DNA of 64,000 bases, taken from NCBI GenBank assembly GCA_965229765.1, contig CBDDJT010000004.1, positions 124,001 to 188,000 on the forward strand, written 5' to 3'. Positions 9,118 through 17,106 of this stretch are shown piece by piece. The stretch's first letter is position 1; each line of letters begins with the position of its first letter. This stretch comes from ASV31 sp965229765 (GTDB lineage Bacteria; Pseudomonadota; Alphaproteobacteria; Rhodobacterales; Rhodobacteraceae). Both the position numbers and the translations under genes were made by a program. A model generated the notes under the pieces. The model saw only the letters and a program-made list of their open reading frames with translations, was not told the origin of the DNA and did not search any database.

Positions 9118-10050
9118 ATGCGCCGCATCGTTCCAACGGTCGCACTGGCCGCCCTGCTTGCGGCCTGCGGCGGCAGCACAGAACGCACCACGCCGCCAGA
9201 GCCGGTGGGCGTCAGCGTATCGACCGCCAATTTCGACATGACCGCGGTGGCAAAGACAGTATTCGGCGCCGAGAAGACCGGGCATCAAGGCCCCTCCGAA
9301 GTGTTCGGAAGCTATGCCAAGGGCTGCTATGCCGGGGCAGAGCAATTGCCCGAAACCGGCCCGACATGGCAGGCGATGCGCTTGTCGCGCAACCGCAACT
9401 GGGCGCACCCGGACACGGTTGACTACGTCAAGCGGCTTTCGCGAGAGGCCGCCAGGCAACCCGGATGGAACGGCCTTTATGTCGGTGACATGTCGCAACC
9501 GCGCGGTGGCCCGATGCTCACGGGCCATGCCTCGCACCAGTCGGGGCTGGACATCGATATCTGGATGCGTCCGGCGGACCGCCTGAACCTGACCGTGGCC
9601 GAACGCGAAAGCATCAGCTCTATTTCGATGCAGCGGACAGGCGGCGCCTATGTCAACGACAGCTGGACCCGCGCGCATCACGAGATCCTGAAGGCCGCCG
9701 CCAGCGATCCGGCGGTCGCCCGGATCTTCGTCTTTGCCGGCGCCAAGGTCCAGATGTGCAATGACGAAACAGGCGACAGGTCCTGGCTGCGCAAGATCCG
9801 CCCGTGGTGGGGCCATCATTATCATTTCCACGTGCGGCTGAACTGCCCGCGCGGGGACAGCGGTTGCGTGCCGCAGGATCCGCCGCCGCCGGGCGACGGT
9901 TGCGCCGATGCGGAGAAATGGGTGCAGAATATCCTGAACCCGCCGCCGCCACAGCCGCGCGATCCCAACGCGCCGCCACCCCAGCCACGGCGCGAACTGA
10001 CGCTGGCCGATCTGCCCCGTCAATGCCTCGCGCTTCTGTCGCCGCGCTGA
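9118..10050 (+). CDS. mepA: penicillin-insensitive murein endopeptidase (lipoprotein)
   Basis: A 310-residue cell-wall LAS-type metallopeptidase. A lipoprotein signal ends at LLAAC (C17), so it should be membrane-anchored and face the periplasm. Zinc-site motifs are GHASHQSGLDIDIW and HHYHFHVRLNC. MepA cleaves D-Ala-meso-DAP cross-links in peptidoglycan. It is about 35 residues longer than E. coli MepA, the extra being a proline-rich C-terminal tail. The gene follows the MFS stop directly and overlaps the next gene by 28 nt. Confidence 0.94.
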   Translation: MRRIVPTVALAALLAACGGSTERTTPPEPVGVSVSTANFDMTAVAKTVFGAEKTGHQGPSEVFGSYAKGCYAGAEQLPETGPTWQAMRLSRNRNWAHPDTVDYVKRLSREAARQPGWNGLYVGDMSQPRGGPMLTGHASHQSGLDIDIWMRPADRLNLTVAERESISSISMQRTGGAYVNDSWTRAHHEILKAAASDPAVARIFVFAGAKVQMCNDETGDRSWLRKIRPWWGHHYHFHVRLNCPRGDSGCVPQDPPPPGDGCADAEKWVQNILNPPPPQPRDPNAPPPQPRRELTLADLPRQCLALLSPR

Positions 10051-10928
10051 TCGGCGCGGCCGCGCTGTGGCTTGCAGCTACCGGCGAGGCCCGCGCAAAC
10101 GGGTCCGGACCGGTGGCCGAGTACCTGGGCAGCTACGGATGGCGCGTAGAGTCGCCGGGTTTCGGCGGGTTCTCGGGGCTGGAACTGTCCGAGGATGGCG
10201 GCAGGTATATCGCTGTCACGGACAAGGGCTGGATTGCCGAGGGCACCCTGCGCCGCACCCCCGGCGGAGAGGTTGCCGATGTGACGCTCGACAGGCTTGC
10301 GCGCCTGAAGGACACGGACGGCGGACCGGTTTCCCGCTATGACATCGACGCCGAGGGGCTTGCACTTCGGGACGACGGGCGGCTGTACGTGTCCTTTGAG
10401 TCCGTCCACCGCGTCTGGACCTACCGCGACCCCCGGTCCGAGGCCGCGTGGCTGCCACGTCACCCCGATTTCAGGGGCCTGCAGAACAACTCGTCGCTCG
10501 AAGCGCTGGCCATCGGGCCGGACGGCGCGCTTTATACGCTGCCCGAACGCTCTGGCGTGGTGACACGTCCGTTTCCCGTCTATCGTTATCGCGCGGGCGA
10601 ATGGGACAAGCCCTTTTCCGTGCCCCGCTACGGCCCCTATCTTGTGGTTGGGGCGGATTTCGGGCCGGACGGCCGGTTTTATCTCCTGGAAAGACATCTG
10701 AGCGGTATCTTCGGCTTCCAGACCCGCGTGCGCAGTTTCCGCATTTCGGGCAACACGTTGGAAGATGAACACCTGGTACTTGAAACCGGTCCTGGGCGGC
10801 ACGACAACCTGGAAGGCATCGCCGTCTGGCGCGACGCCGATGGGTCGATCCGGCTGACCATGCTTTCGGACGATAACCTCAACGGCTTTCAGCGGACGGA
10901 GTTCGTCGATTATCGGCTGACCCGGTGA
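10023..10928 (+). CDS. esterase-like activity of phytase family protein
   Basis: A 301-residue exported protein. It begins with a signal peptide (hydrophobic to about residue 24, ending GEARANG). The body has beta-propeller-like features, with FSGLELSEDGGRYIAVTDKG, IDAEGLALRDDGRLYVSFE, LEALAIGPDGALYTLPE and LEGIAVWRD as blades. This repeated pattern is known from the phytase-esterase-like family (PF13449). The substrate is unknown. The start lies inside the end of mepA, consistent with translational coupling, although longer in-frame extensions are open. Confidence 0.8.
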   Translation: MPRASVAALIGAAALWLAATGEARANGSGPVAEYLGSYGWRVESPGFGGFSGLELSEDGGRYIAVTDKGWIAEGTLRRTPGGEVADVTLDRLARLKDTDGGPVSRYDIDAEGLALRDDGRLYVSFESVHRVWTYRDPRSEAAWLPRHPDFRGLQNNSSLEALAIGPDGALYTLPERSGVVTRPFPVYRYRAGEWDKPFSVPRYGPYLVVGADFGPDGRFYLLERHLSGIFGFQTRVRSFRISGNTLEDEHLVLETGPGRHDNLEGIAVWRDADGSIRLTMLSDDNLNGFQRTEFVDYRLTR

Positions 10929-11017
10929 CTTGAATTGCCTGCGGCGGGCCGCTAGGACGCATCGTCCCCCACAGCGGGGGGCCAAGTCTCCGCAACCTTG
11001 TCAAAACGGACCAGATC

Positions 11018-11638
11018 ATGACCCGTCTCCTGCCCGGCATCCTTGCCATGGCCGCCATCGTGGTGGCCTCGAACATCCTCGTGCAGTTCCTCTTCGGCCA
11101 ATGGCTGACATGGGGCGCCTTCACCTATCCCCTCGCTTTCCTTGTCACGGACGTGATGAACCGGGTCTACGGCCCCTCCACCGCGCGCAGGGTGGTCTTC
11201 GCGGGCTTCGTCACCGGGGTCGTCTGTTCGGTCATCGGCACCCAGATCCAGGGAGAGTTCGGCCCGCTGGTCACGCTTCGCATCGCGATTGGGTCCGGAA
11301 TTGCCTTTCTTTCCGCGCAGTTGCTGGACGTCGCCATCTTCGACCGCCTGCGCCACGGCAACTGGTGGCGGGCGCCGGTGGTGTCGACGGTGGTGGGGTC
11401 GTCGGTGGATACGGTTTTGTTTTTTTCGATCGCGTTTTCGGGGGCGCTGGTTTGGATCGAGCCGGGGAACGACGTGTCATGGGCCAATATTTCCCTGCCT
11501 TTTCTGGGGGTTGGCCCTGAATCTCCGCTTTGGGTGTCACTGGCGGCGGCGGATTGGGGTGTCAAACTTGCCCTTGCCTTGATCGCCTTGGTGCCGTTTC
11601 GCCTGATTGTGCGGCGGTTGACGGCACCTATTGCGTAA
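11018..11638 (+). CDS. queuosine precursor transporter (YhhQ/VUT family)
   Basis: A 206-residue membrane protein with about six hydrophobic segments. The family motifs TYPLAFLVTDVMNRVYGP and LSAQLLDVAIFDRLR are intact, followed by SSVDTVLFFSIAF. YhhQ imports the queuine/preQ precursors used to modify tRNA wobble position 34. I looked for a preQ1 riboswitch in the 89 nt upstream and found no convincing one. The gene stands alone between the esterase and the small hyper-SD unit. Confidence 0.9.
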   Translation: MTRLLPGILAMAAIVVASNILVQFLFGQWLTWGAFTYPLAFLVTDVMNRVYGPSTARRVVFAGFVTGVVCSVIGTQIQGEFGPLVTLRIAIGSGIAFLSAQLLDVAIFDRLRHGNWWRAPVVSTVVGSSVDTVLFFSIAFSGALVWIEPGNDVSWANISLPFLGVGPESPLWVSLAAADWGVKLALALIALVPFRLIVRRLTAPIA

Positions 11639-11644
11639 AAGGTT

Positions 11645-11673
11645 TTGACAAACACAAAATCTGTGCCAACCTC
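11645..11673 (+). promoter_or_regulatory. candidate sigma70-type promoter for the micro-ORF unit
   Basis: A perfect -35 hexamer TTGACA (11645-11650) lies 17 nt before a weak -10 at 11668 (AACCTC). It sits 7 nt past the transporter stop and about 45 nt before the strong ribosome-binding site. The -35 is convincing and the -10 is not, so this is a tentative call. Confidence 0.4.
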
Positions 11674-11692
11674 AGGGCAACAGCAACGTATT

Positions 11693-11709
11693 GAAAGGAG
11701 GTGGTCCAG
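11693..11709 (+). promoter_or_regulatory. extended Shine-Dalgarno sequence complementary to the 16S rRNA 3' end
   Basis: GAAAGGAGGTGGTCCAG equals the reverse complement of the last 17 nt before the 16S tail (CUGGAUCACCUCCUUUC) except for one A-to-G change, which still allows G-U pairing. Ordinary sites pair over 4-8 nt. The core AGGAGG ends 7 nt before a GTG codon, which is ideal spacing. Confidence 0.75.
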
Positions 11710-11765
11710 TGTCGAGAGGGATATTGGAGAGGGGTGCCGGGACAGTCAGGGGAGGCATCGCCTAG
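11709..11765 (+). CDS. 18-codon micro-ORF behind the extended Shine-Dalgarno site
   Basis: The GTG start is perfectly spaced from the AGGAGG core. The ORF would encode MSRGILERGAGTVRGGIA, an arginine- and glycine-rich peptide, and stops at TAG. I recognise no family. Together with the upstream TTGACA and the downstream terminator it forms a self-contained unit of about 220 nt. It could be a real small protein, a ribosome-binding or titrating RNA, or a leader ORF. The ribosome site is certain in sequence, but production of the peptide is inferred. A 30-codon frame from GTG 11701 also exists but starts inside the Shine-Dalgarno helix. Confidence 0.45.
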   Translation: MSRGILERGAGTVRGGIA

Positions 11766-11838
11766 GGGCAAACCCCGGGGCATAACCCACTGATTGGTCG
11801 CAGGTTTTCCTAACCGGGCCATCTCCATGGAACTCGGA

Positions 11839-11863
11839 AGGGCCGCCCTTGGGCGGCCCTTTT
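11839..11863 (+). terminator. rho-independent terminator
   Basis: AGGGCCGCCC and GGGCGGCCCT form a perfect stem around a tiny TT loop (in practice 8-9 pairs with a 4-nt loop), followed by TTTT. It closes the micro-ORF unit about 75 nt after its stop and about 100 nt before arfB. Confidence 0.85.
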
Positions 11864-11964
11864 CGTGTCCGCCGGCCCCCCATGTCGGCACAACGTCGGC
11901 AAAACGTCGGCATCACGTCGGCGCGGGGTTTGCATCCGGACGGGATCAGGGCCAGTTTCGCGCC

Positions 11965-12384
11965 ATGCTGCATGTCACCGACACCATCACCATCGCCGAC
12001 TGGGAACTGACCGAACAGTTCATCCGCGCCTCGGGCCCGGGCGGGCAGAACGTGAACAAGGTCTCGACGGCGGTGGAACTGCGGTTCGAGGCCGCGCGGT
12101 CACCCAACCTGCCCGACCCGGTCAAGCGGCGGCTGCAACGGCTGGCGGGGCGGCGCTGGACCAAGGAGGGCGCGGTGGTTATCCAGGTGGACGACACCCG
12201 CAGCCAGGCCCGCAACCGCGAGATCGCCCGCGACCGGCTGGCAGAGCTGATCCGCCAGGCCACGGTGACCCCGAAACGCCGGGTGCCGACCAAGCCCACC
12301 AAGGGATCGATCCGCCGCCGGCTGGCGGCGAAGAAGGCGCGGGGAGAGGTGAAGGGGTTGCGGGGGAAGGTGGAGGGGGAATGA
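11965..12384 (+). CDS. arfB: alternative ribosome-rescue factor ArfB (peptidyl-tRNA hydrolase)
   Basis: A 139-residue protein with the catalytic GGQ loop in SGPGGQNVNKVST (residues 26-28) and the long basic C-terminal tail (about 105-139, rich in K and R) that enters the empty mRNA channel of stalled ribosomes. It releases the nascent chain from non-stop complexes. I chose ATG 11965 because family members begin just before the ITIADWELTEQFIRASG segment; the upstream frame is open but unrelated. AT-rich foreign DNA begins within a few bases of its stop. Confidence 0.94.
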   Translation: MLHVTDTITIADWELTEQFIRASGPGGQNVNKVSTAVELRFEAARSPNLPDPVKRRLQRLAGRRWTKEGAVVIQVDDTRSQARNREIARDRLAELIRQATVTPKRRVPTKPTKGSIRRRLAAKKARGEVKGLRGKVEGE

Positions 12385-12449
12385 CAAAGTCTTGAGCAGC
12401 TCCGACTAATTCCCAAGGTCCAGACAGCGAATGCACCATGAAACAAATA

Positions 12450-12478
12450 TTGAAAACTTTATCGACTACGACTAACCT
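12450..12478 (+). promoter_or_regulatory. candidate promoter of the AT-rich ATPase gene
   Basis: TTGAAA (12450-12455) is separated by 17 nt from TAACCT (12473-12478). It lies 31 nt upstream of the ATG, in DNA that is already AT-rich, so the insert may carry its own promoter. The -10 matches at only three of six positions. Confidence 0.3.
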
Positions 12479-12508
12479 CTGCAATACTCCAGATAATTGA
12501 GGGCCAAA

Positions 12509-14494
12509 ATGTCTTCGCATACCTTCCCAGGCATCCACCCTTCATTCAAAATGGATGAGTTTCCTCCCGCTGAACAGCGTGTATTGCAACGCCTGTCGAG
12601 GCTCTTCCACCTAACTAGCTATAGCAAGATACAAATTGGAAAAGGCAGCAAGTATCGCTACGCACTCATCAAACCTTCAACTGATATCTCCGGAATGGTG
12701 CACTCCGAAAGAGAAATTATCTTACTCTTTTCTGACTACCCCGAGTTCCAACCCCGCACTTTGGATGCATTCGACCGTATCATTGACGAAATCTCTGACA
12801 AATATCGCGTCGAGAAGGTTGTTCGAATCCTGGTCAGCGGCGACTCCCAATTATCCACAAAACTAAGGTCTCTATTCAAAACAACACCCGACTCTCCGGT
12901 TGTCGTTCCGTTTCATTACGATGAAGCCGGCAGCAAGCTTAGCGATCAATCTTTTTTCGATCGCTTCTCTGAATTCACATTTTCACGCGACCTATTCTCT
13001 ATATCTTCCCCTCTGCGCAGAGACATATATTTTTATGGAAGGTCTAATTTAATTAATGAGATTATGGCTAAGATTGCGAGCGGAGAAAATTTTGGCCTCT
13101 TTGGACTTCGGCGAAGTGGAAAGACATCCATTGTAAATGGCGTATACCGAGCATCTGCAAACAGAAATATTAAGAGCATAGTAATTGATTGCCAGAATCC
13201 ATCTGTGCACAAGAGAAGGTGGAACGATTTACTATATTATATCGCGAATCAGATAAGAGAACACTACGGAGTATCTGCTAACTTGCGAGGCCAAGACAAG
13301 TACACAGAAGTTGATGCCGCTGATTCCTTCTTTGGAGACATTCTCACGCTCAAAGGCAAAATGAAGGTTGAGAAGATTGCGCTTCTCTTTGATGAATTTG
13401 AAAGGATTGCGTTTGGAACGGCATCATCTTCTCATTGGAATGAGGATGAAGACTTCCTCAGCCTATGGCAAGCACTGAGGTATGGCTTCCAGTCTGAGAA
13501 TTCGCCGTTCACTTACCTTCTTGTTGGGACAAATCCTAAAGCTATTGAGGAGTCCAAAATACGTGGTAGCGATAATCCGCTCTTTGGCAATATCGAGAAG
13601 AGATACATCCCAATGTTTGACCTAAAAACAGTGGAGGAGATGGTTTCTGACCTTGGCCGCGTTATGGGATTGAGCTTCTCTGAAGATGTTTTTGGAAGGC
13701 TTTACGAGGACTTTGGAGGGCATCCATTTCTTACAAGGCATGCCTGCAGCTATATATCTCTTGTCAGCAAGGATAGACCCCTCCAGATTGACAGGACAAT
13801 TTATGATAAGGGAAAAGCTAATTTTTTGAAAGACTCGAACACCTATGTAGATTCCGTTGTCGAGCTTCTACGCGAACAGTACCCCCTTGAATTTGAGCTC
13901 CTAAAGTTGCTCGCAGAAGGAAAGTATGATGACTTCTCGTATTTTGCGCACTCAGACCCAAAGATGGTTCAGCATGTCATTGGCTACGGCATAGTGGAAT
14001 CTGGAAAGGCGGCTCATTATTTTAGGGTGGGCGCAATAAAGCGGTACTTCGAGTCTCTAGAGAAGAGCCCAGCCGTCATGACCCAGGAGGCGCGGCGCGA
14101 AGAGATAGGGCGTCGAATGAATGATTTGGAAAGTGGGTTAAGAAGAACGATTCGCACTGTTTTTTTCGTCGCCTATCACCCAAATGAACGAAAGCAAAAG
14201 TTGCTTTCAAAGGTTTCAGATGAGCGACGTGGTAAATTTTCAAATTACTCATTTGAAGATCTCCTTTCCGATGAAACTTGCCCACTCTTCCTTAGCGAGC
14301 TATGCGAGGCAATTAGAGCGAATTGGGAGAAATTTGAAAACTTGCTTCAGATGAAGAAGCAGAAGTTCGAACATCTCAGCGAAGAATTGAATATTGCTCG
14401 AAGATTCCCTTCGCATGCCAAAGACATGAGCGAACATGATTTCGACAAAGCACGAGTGGCGCTTACTGAAGTTGAAAATTCCCTTGGAATCTAA
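12509..14494 (+). CDS. P-loop (AAA/STAND-like) ATPase with C-terminal HEPN-like motif; putative defence protein
   Basis: A 661-residue protein unlike its neighbours in base composition: hand counts give 28% GC for 13021-13080 and 50% for 13621-13680, in a window that is otherwise very GC-rich. An N-terminal module of unknown fold (about 1-150) and a linker with RDLF...SPLRRDIYFYGR lead to Walker A GLRRSGKTS (K205) and Walker B LLFDEFERI (D295, E296). A GGHPFLTRHAC segment and a winged-helix-like region follow. A helical C-terminus ends with R631-x4-H636 (RRFPSH), the Rx4-6H signature of HEPN RNases. ATG 12509 is preceded by GAGGG; TTG 12497 is an alternative. Function is inferred: an NTPase sensor coupled to an RNase-like effector, as in abortive-infection systems. 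Confidence 0.75.
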   Translation: MSSHTFPGIHPSFKMDEFPPAEQRVLQRLSRLFHLTSYSKIQIGKGSKYRYALIKPSTDISGMVHSEREIILLFSDYPEFQPRTLDAFDRIIDEISDKYRVEKVVRILVSGDSQLSTKLRSLFKTTPDSPVVVPFHYDEAGSKLSDQSFFDRFSEFTFSRDLFSISSPLRRDIYFYGRSNLINEIMAKIASGENFGLFGLRRSGKTSIVNGVYRASANRNIKSIVIDCQNPSVHKRRWNDLLYYIANQIREHYGVSANLRGQDKYTEVDAADSFFGDILTLKGKMKVEKIALLFDEFERIAFGTASSSHWNEDEDFLSLWQALRYGFQSENSPFTYLLVGTNPKAIEESKIRGSDNPLFGNIEKRYIPMFDLKTVEEMVSDLGRVMGLSFSEDVFGRLYEDFGGHPFLTRHACSYISLVSKDRPLQIDRTIYDKGKANFLKDSNTYVDSVVELLREQYPLEFELLKLLAEGKYDDFSYFAHSDPKMVQHVIGYGIVESGKAAHYFRVGAIKRYFESLEKSPAVMTQEARREEIGRRMNDLESGLRRTIRTVFFVAYHPNERKQKLLSKVSDERRGKFSNYSFEDLLSDETCPLFLSELCEAIRANWEKFENLLQMKKQKFEHLSEELNIARRFPSHAKDMSEHDFDKARVALTEVENSLGI

Positions 14495-15783
14495 ACCACC
14501 ACCTCCCTTGCCTCCTGCACCCCTACCCCGAACACGCGCTTGTAGCGTTCGATCTCCAGCCCCGGCCCCATCGCCTTCCGCGGATTGTCCGACAGCTTGA
14601 CGGTCGGGCGGCCCTCTGCCGCCACGGCCTTGCACACCAGCGAGAACGGCGCCAGCGCGTCGCCCGGCACCAGCCCGCGGAAGTCGTTCGTCAGCAGCGT
14701 GCCCCAGCCGAAGGACACCTTCACCCGGCCGTGGAAGCGGGCGTAGAGATCCTCTATCTTCTCCACATCCAGCCCGTCCGAGAAGATCACCAGCTTTTCT
14801 CGCGGGTCCTCTCCGCGGTCCTGCCACCAGCGGATGGCGGTTTCGGCCCCGGTGGCGGGATCGCCCGAATCGATGCGGATGCCCGTCCATTTCGCCAGCC
14901 AGTCGGGGGCGCGGCGCAGGAAGCCTTCTGTCCCGTAGGTGTCGGGCAGGATGATGCGCAGGTTGCCCGAATGCTCCTCGTGCCAGTCGGCGAGCACCTT
15001 GTAGGGGGCCTGGGCCAGCGCGTCGTCGCTGTCGGCCAGCGCGGCGTAGACCATCGGCAGTTCATGGGCGTTGGTGCCGATGGCCTCGACCTCTCGGCGC
15101 ATGGCGATGAGGCAGTTGGAGGTGCCGATGAACTTGGGGCCGAGGCCTTCGATCATCGCCTGCACGCACCAGTCCTGCCAGAGGAAGGAGTGGCGGCGGC
15201 GGGTGCCGAAATCGGCGATCTTCAGGTCGGGCAGCGCGCGCAGGCGTTCCACCTTTTCCCAGGCGCGGGTCATGGCGCGGGCATAAAGCACCTGAAGCTC
15301 GAACCGGCCCATGTTCTTGATGACCTCGCGGCCGCGCAGTTCCATCAGGACGGCAAGCGCGGGGATCTCCCACAGCATGACCTCTGGCCAGCTGCCCTCG
15401 AACGTCAGCTCGTACTGGCCGTCGCGCTTTTCGAGGTGGTAGGGCGGCAGGCGCAGGGCCTCGAACCATTCCATGAACTCGGGCGTGAACATCTGGCGCT
15501 GGCCGTAGAACATGTTGCCGCGCAGCCATGTGGATTCGCCGCGCGACAGCGACAGCGTGCGGATGTGGTCCAGCTGTTCGCGCAACTCGCCCTCGTCGAT
15601 CAGCTCGGCAAGGCGTACGCCGCTGGTGCGGTTGATGAGGCTGAAGGTGACGCTGGTGCGCGGATGGTTGCGGTGGACCGACTGGCACATCAGGAGCTTG
15701 TAGAAATCGGTGTCGATCAGCGACCGCACGATCGGATCGATCTTCCACTTGTGATTGTAGACCCGCGTGGCGATGTCCACCAT
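14491..15783 (-). CDS. pncB: nicotinate phosphoribosyltransferase
   Basis: A 430-residue enzyme of the NAD salvage (Preiss-Handler) pathway that makes nicotinate mononucleotide from nicotinate and PRPP. Conserved segments include SLIDTDFYKLLMCQS near the N-terminus, the catalytic-loop region TRRRHSFLWQ, FIGTSN, IRIDSGDP and FSDGLDVEKI in the phosphate-binding half, and SFGWGTLLTND. The stop codon overlaps the stop of the convergent AT-rich ATPase gene by 4 nt, so the foreign DNA abuts this gene without damaging it. Confidence 0.96.
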   Translation of the reverse strand: MVDIATRVYNHKWKIDPIVRSLIDTDFYKLLMCQSVHRNHPRTSVTFSLINRTSGVRLAELIDEGELREQLDHIRTLSLSRGESTWLRGNMFYGQRQMFTPEFMEWFEALRLPPYHLEKRDGQYELTFEGSWPEVMLWEIPALAVLMELRGREVIKNMGRFELQVLYARAMTRAWEKVERLRALPDLKIADFGTRRRHSFLWQDWCVQAMIEGLGPKFIGTSNCLIAMRREVEAIGTNAHELPMVYAALADSDDALAQAPYKVLADWHEEHSGNLRIILPDTYGTEGFLRRAPDWLAKWTGIRIDSGDPATGAETAIRWWQDRGEDPREKLVIFSDGLDVEKIEDLYARFHGRVKVSFGWGTLLTNDFRGLVPGDALAPFSLVCKAVAAEGRPTVKLSDNPRKAMGPGLEIERYKRVFGVGVQEAREVVV

Positions 15784-15894
15784 GATCCTGCCCTTCCGTT
15801 TGCGCTTCCGGGTTTAAAGCAGGCCCGGGCGGGCGTTGGCAAGCGCGCGTCAGGCCGCACTGGCCGGCGGGCGCGCGGCAGGGTAGGACGGGCC

Positions 15895-16986
15895 ATGGAC
15901 GGGACGGGACTTTTCCTCGTGGGGCTGCCAGGGCTGGAAGAGCCGCTGGAGGCAGAGGCGCGCACGGCAGGCCTCACCGGGCTGCGGCGCGTGCCGGGCG
16001 GCGTCGAGGCCGCGGGCGGCCTGGCCGAGGCGGCGCGCGCCAACATGACCCTGCGCACGGCGGTGCGGGTGCTCTGGCGGATCGCGGCCTTCCGGGCGAT
16101 GCACCTGGCGCAGCTGGACAAGCGGGCGCGCAAGCTGCCCTGGGGCGACTGGCTGCGCGCGGACGTGCCCGTCCGGGTCGAGGCGGTGTGCCGTTCCTCG
16201 CGCATCTATCACCACAAGGCGGCGGCGCAGCGCGTGGCCGGCGCCATCGCCGCGGCGGGCATCCCCGTGACCGGCGACGCCACGCTGGTCGTCAAGGCCC
16301 GGATCGAGGATGACCTCTGCACCCTGTCGCTCGACACGACCGGAGAGCCGCTGCACCGGCGCGATCACAAGACCTTCGTCGGCAAGGCCCCCCTGCGGGA
16401 AACCATGGCGGCGGCCTTCCTGTGGCAGTTGGGCTTCGACGGATCGCAGATGGTCGTGGACCCGATGTGCGGCTCTGGCACGATCCCGATCGAGGCGGCA
16501 GAAATCGCGGCCGGTCTCTTGCCGGGGCGCTCTCGCGCCTTCGCCTTCGAAACCCTGCGCGGTGGCGCCGAGGCGCGCCCCGCCCCGCCGAAACGGCCAG
16601 CGCCCCCCGAAGGCCCTGCACGCTTTTTCGGCTTCGACCGCGACCAGGGGGCGATCCAGGGCGCGCGCGGCAATGCCGAAAGGGCCGGTCTCGGCGCGCT
16701 TTGCCGGTTCGAAAGACAGGCCATCAGCGATCTGGCCCGCCCCGACGGGCCGCCGGGGATCGTTCTGGTCAACCCGCCCTACGGCGCGCGGATCGGCGAC
16801 CGCAAGCTGCTGTTCGGTCTCTATGGCGCGCTTGGCGCCACGCTGAAGGAGGGGTTCGGGGGCTGGCGCATCGGGGTAGTCACCAGCGACGGGGGGCTGG
16901 CAAAGGCCACCGGCCTGCCGCTGAGCCCCGGCGCCCCCGTGGCCCATGGCGGGCTGAAGGTGACGCTCTGGCAGGGAACGCTCTGA
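15895..16986 (+). CDS. THUMP-domain class I SAM-dependent RNA methyltransferase (RlmL/YcbY N-half type)
   Basis: A 363-residue enzyme. The N-terminal 165 residues form a ferredoxin-like/THUMP RNA-binding region. The Rossmann methyltransferase follows, with SAM motif VDPMCGSGTIPIEAAE and catalytic motif NPPYGARI, the NPPY tetrad of N6-adenine or N2-guanine methylases. The family methylates 23S rRNA guanines in E. coli RlmL, so rRNA G-N2 methylation is the best guess. The ATG is fixed by the conserved start LFLVGLPGLEEPLEAEA; the frame is open far upstream by chance. It is divergent from pncB. Confidence 0.9.
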   Translation: MDGTGLFLVGLPGLEEPLEAEARTAGLTGLRRVPGGVEAAGGLAEAARANMTLRTAVRVLWRIAAFRAMHLAQLDKRARKLPWGDWLRADVPVRVEAVCRSSRIYHHKAAAQRVAGAIAAAGIPVTGDATLVVKARIEDDLCTLSLDTTGEPLHRRDHKTFVGKAPLRETMAAAFLWQLGFDGSQMVVDPMCGSGTIPIEAAEIAAGLLPGRSRAFAFETLRGGAEARPAPPKRPAPPEGPARFFGFDRDQGAIQGARGNAERAGLGALCRFERQAISDLARPDGPPGIVLVNPPYGARIGDRKLLFGLYGALGATLKEGFGGWRIGVVTSDGGLAKATGLPLSPGAPVAHGGLKVTLWQGTL

Positions 16987-16996
16987 CCGTCCGCGG

Positions 16997-17062
16997 CTTC
17001 TTCTGTTTCAAAATACTCCGGGGGGAGTCCCGCCCCCGGCGGGACGGGGGGCAGAGCCCCCC
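16997..17062 (+). repeat. intergenic palindromic repeat, copy 1
   Basis: Runs from CTTCTTCTGTTTCAAAATAC to GCAGAGCCCCCC. It contains two hairpins: GTCCCGCC/GGCGGGAC (17027-17045) and GGGGGGC/GCCCCCC (17046-17062). A second copy in opposite orientation lies at 20243-20308. It sits just after the methyltransferase stop and resembles REP/BIME-like elements. Confidence 0.8.
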
Positions 17063-17106
17063 ACCCACCTTTCGGCAAGCGCCCCCCGCAGGGCGGCGCA
17101 GCGCGC

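Noticed and set aside
10929..11017. preQ1 riboswitch before the queuosine-precursor transporter
   Set aside because: No A-rich tail or pseudoknot typical of the class could be made out in this GC-rich leader.
11693..11709. Fragment of a 16S rRNA gene on the minus strand
   Set aside because: The match stops after 17 nt, has one substitution and no rRNA sequence follows; it works better as an extended ribosome-binding site.
11701..11793. Alternative 30-codon ORF starting at GTG 11701
   Set aside because: Its start codon lies inside the Shine-Dalgarno helix with no spacing; the GTG at 11709 has ideal spacing.
12851..12859. Perfect DnaA box TTATCCACA
   Set aside because: It is a single copy inside the coding sequence of the AT-rich insert, with no cluster or unwinding element around it, so probably chance.
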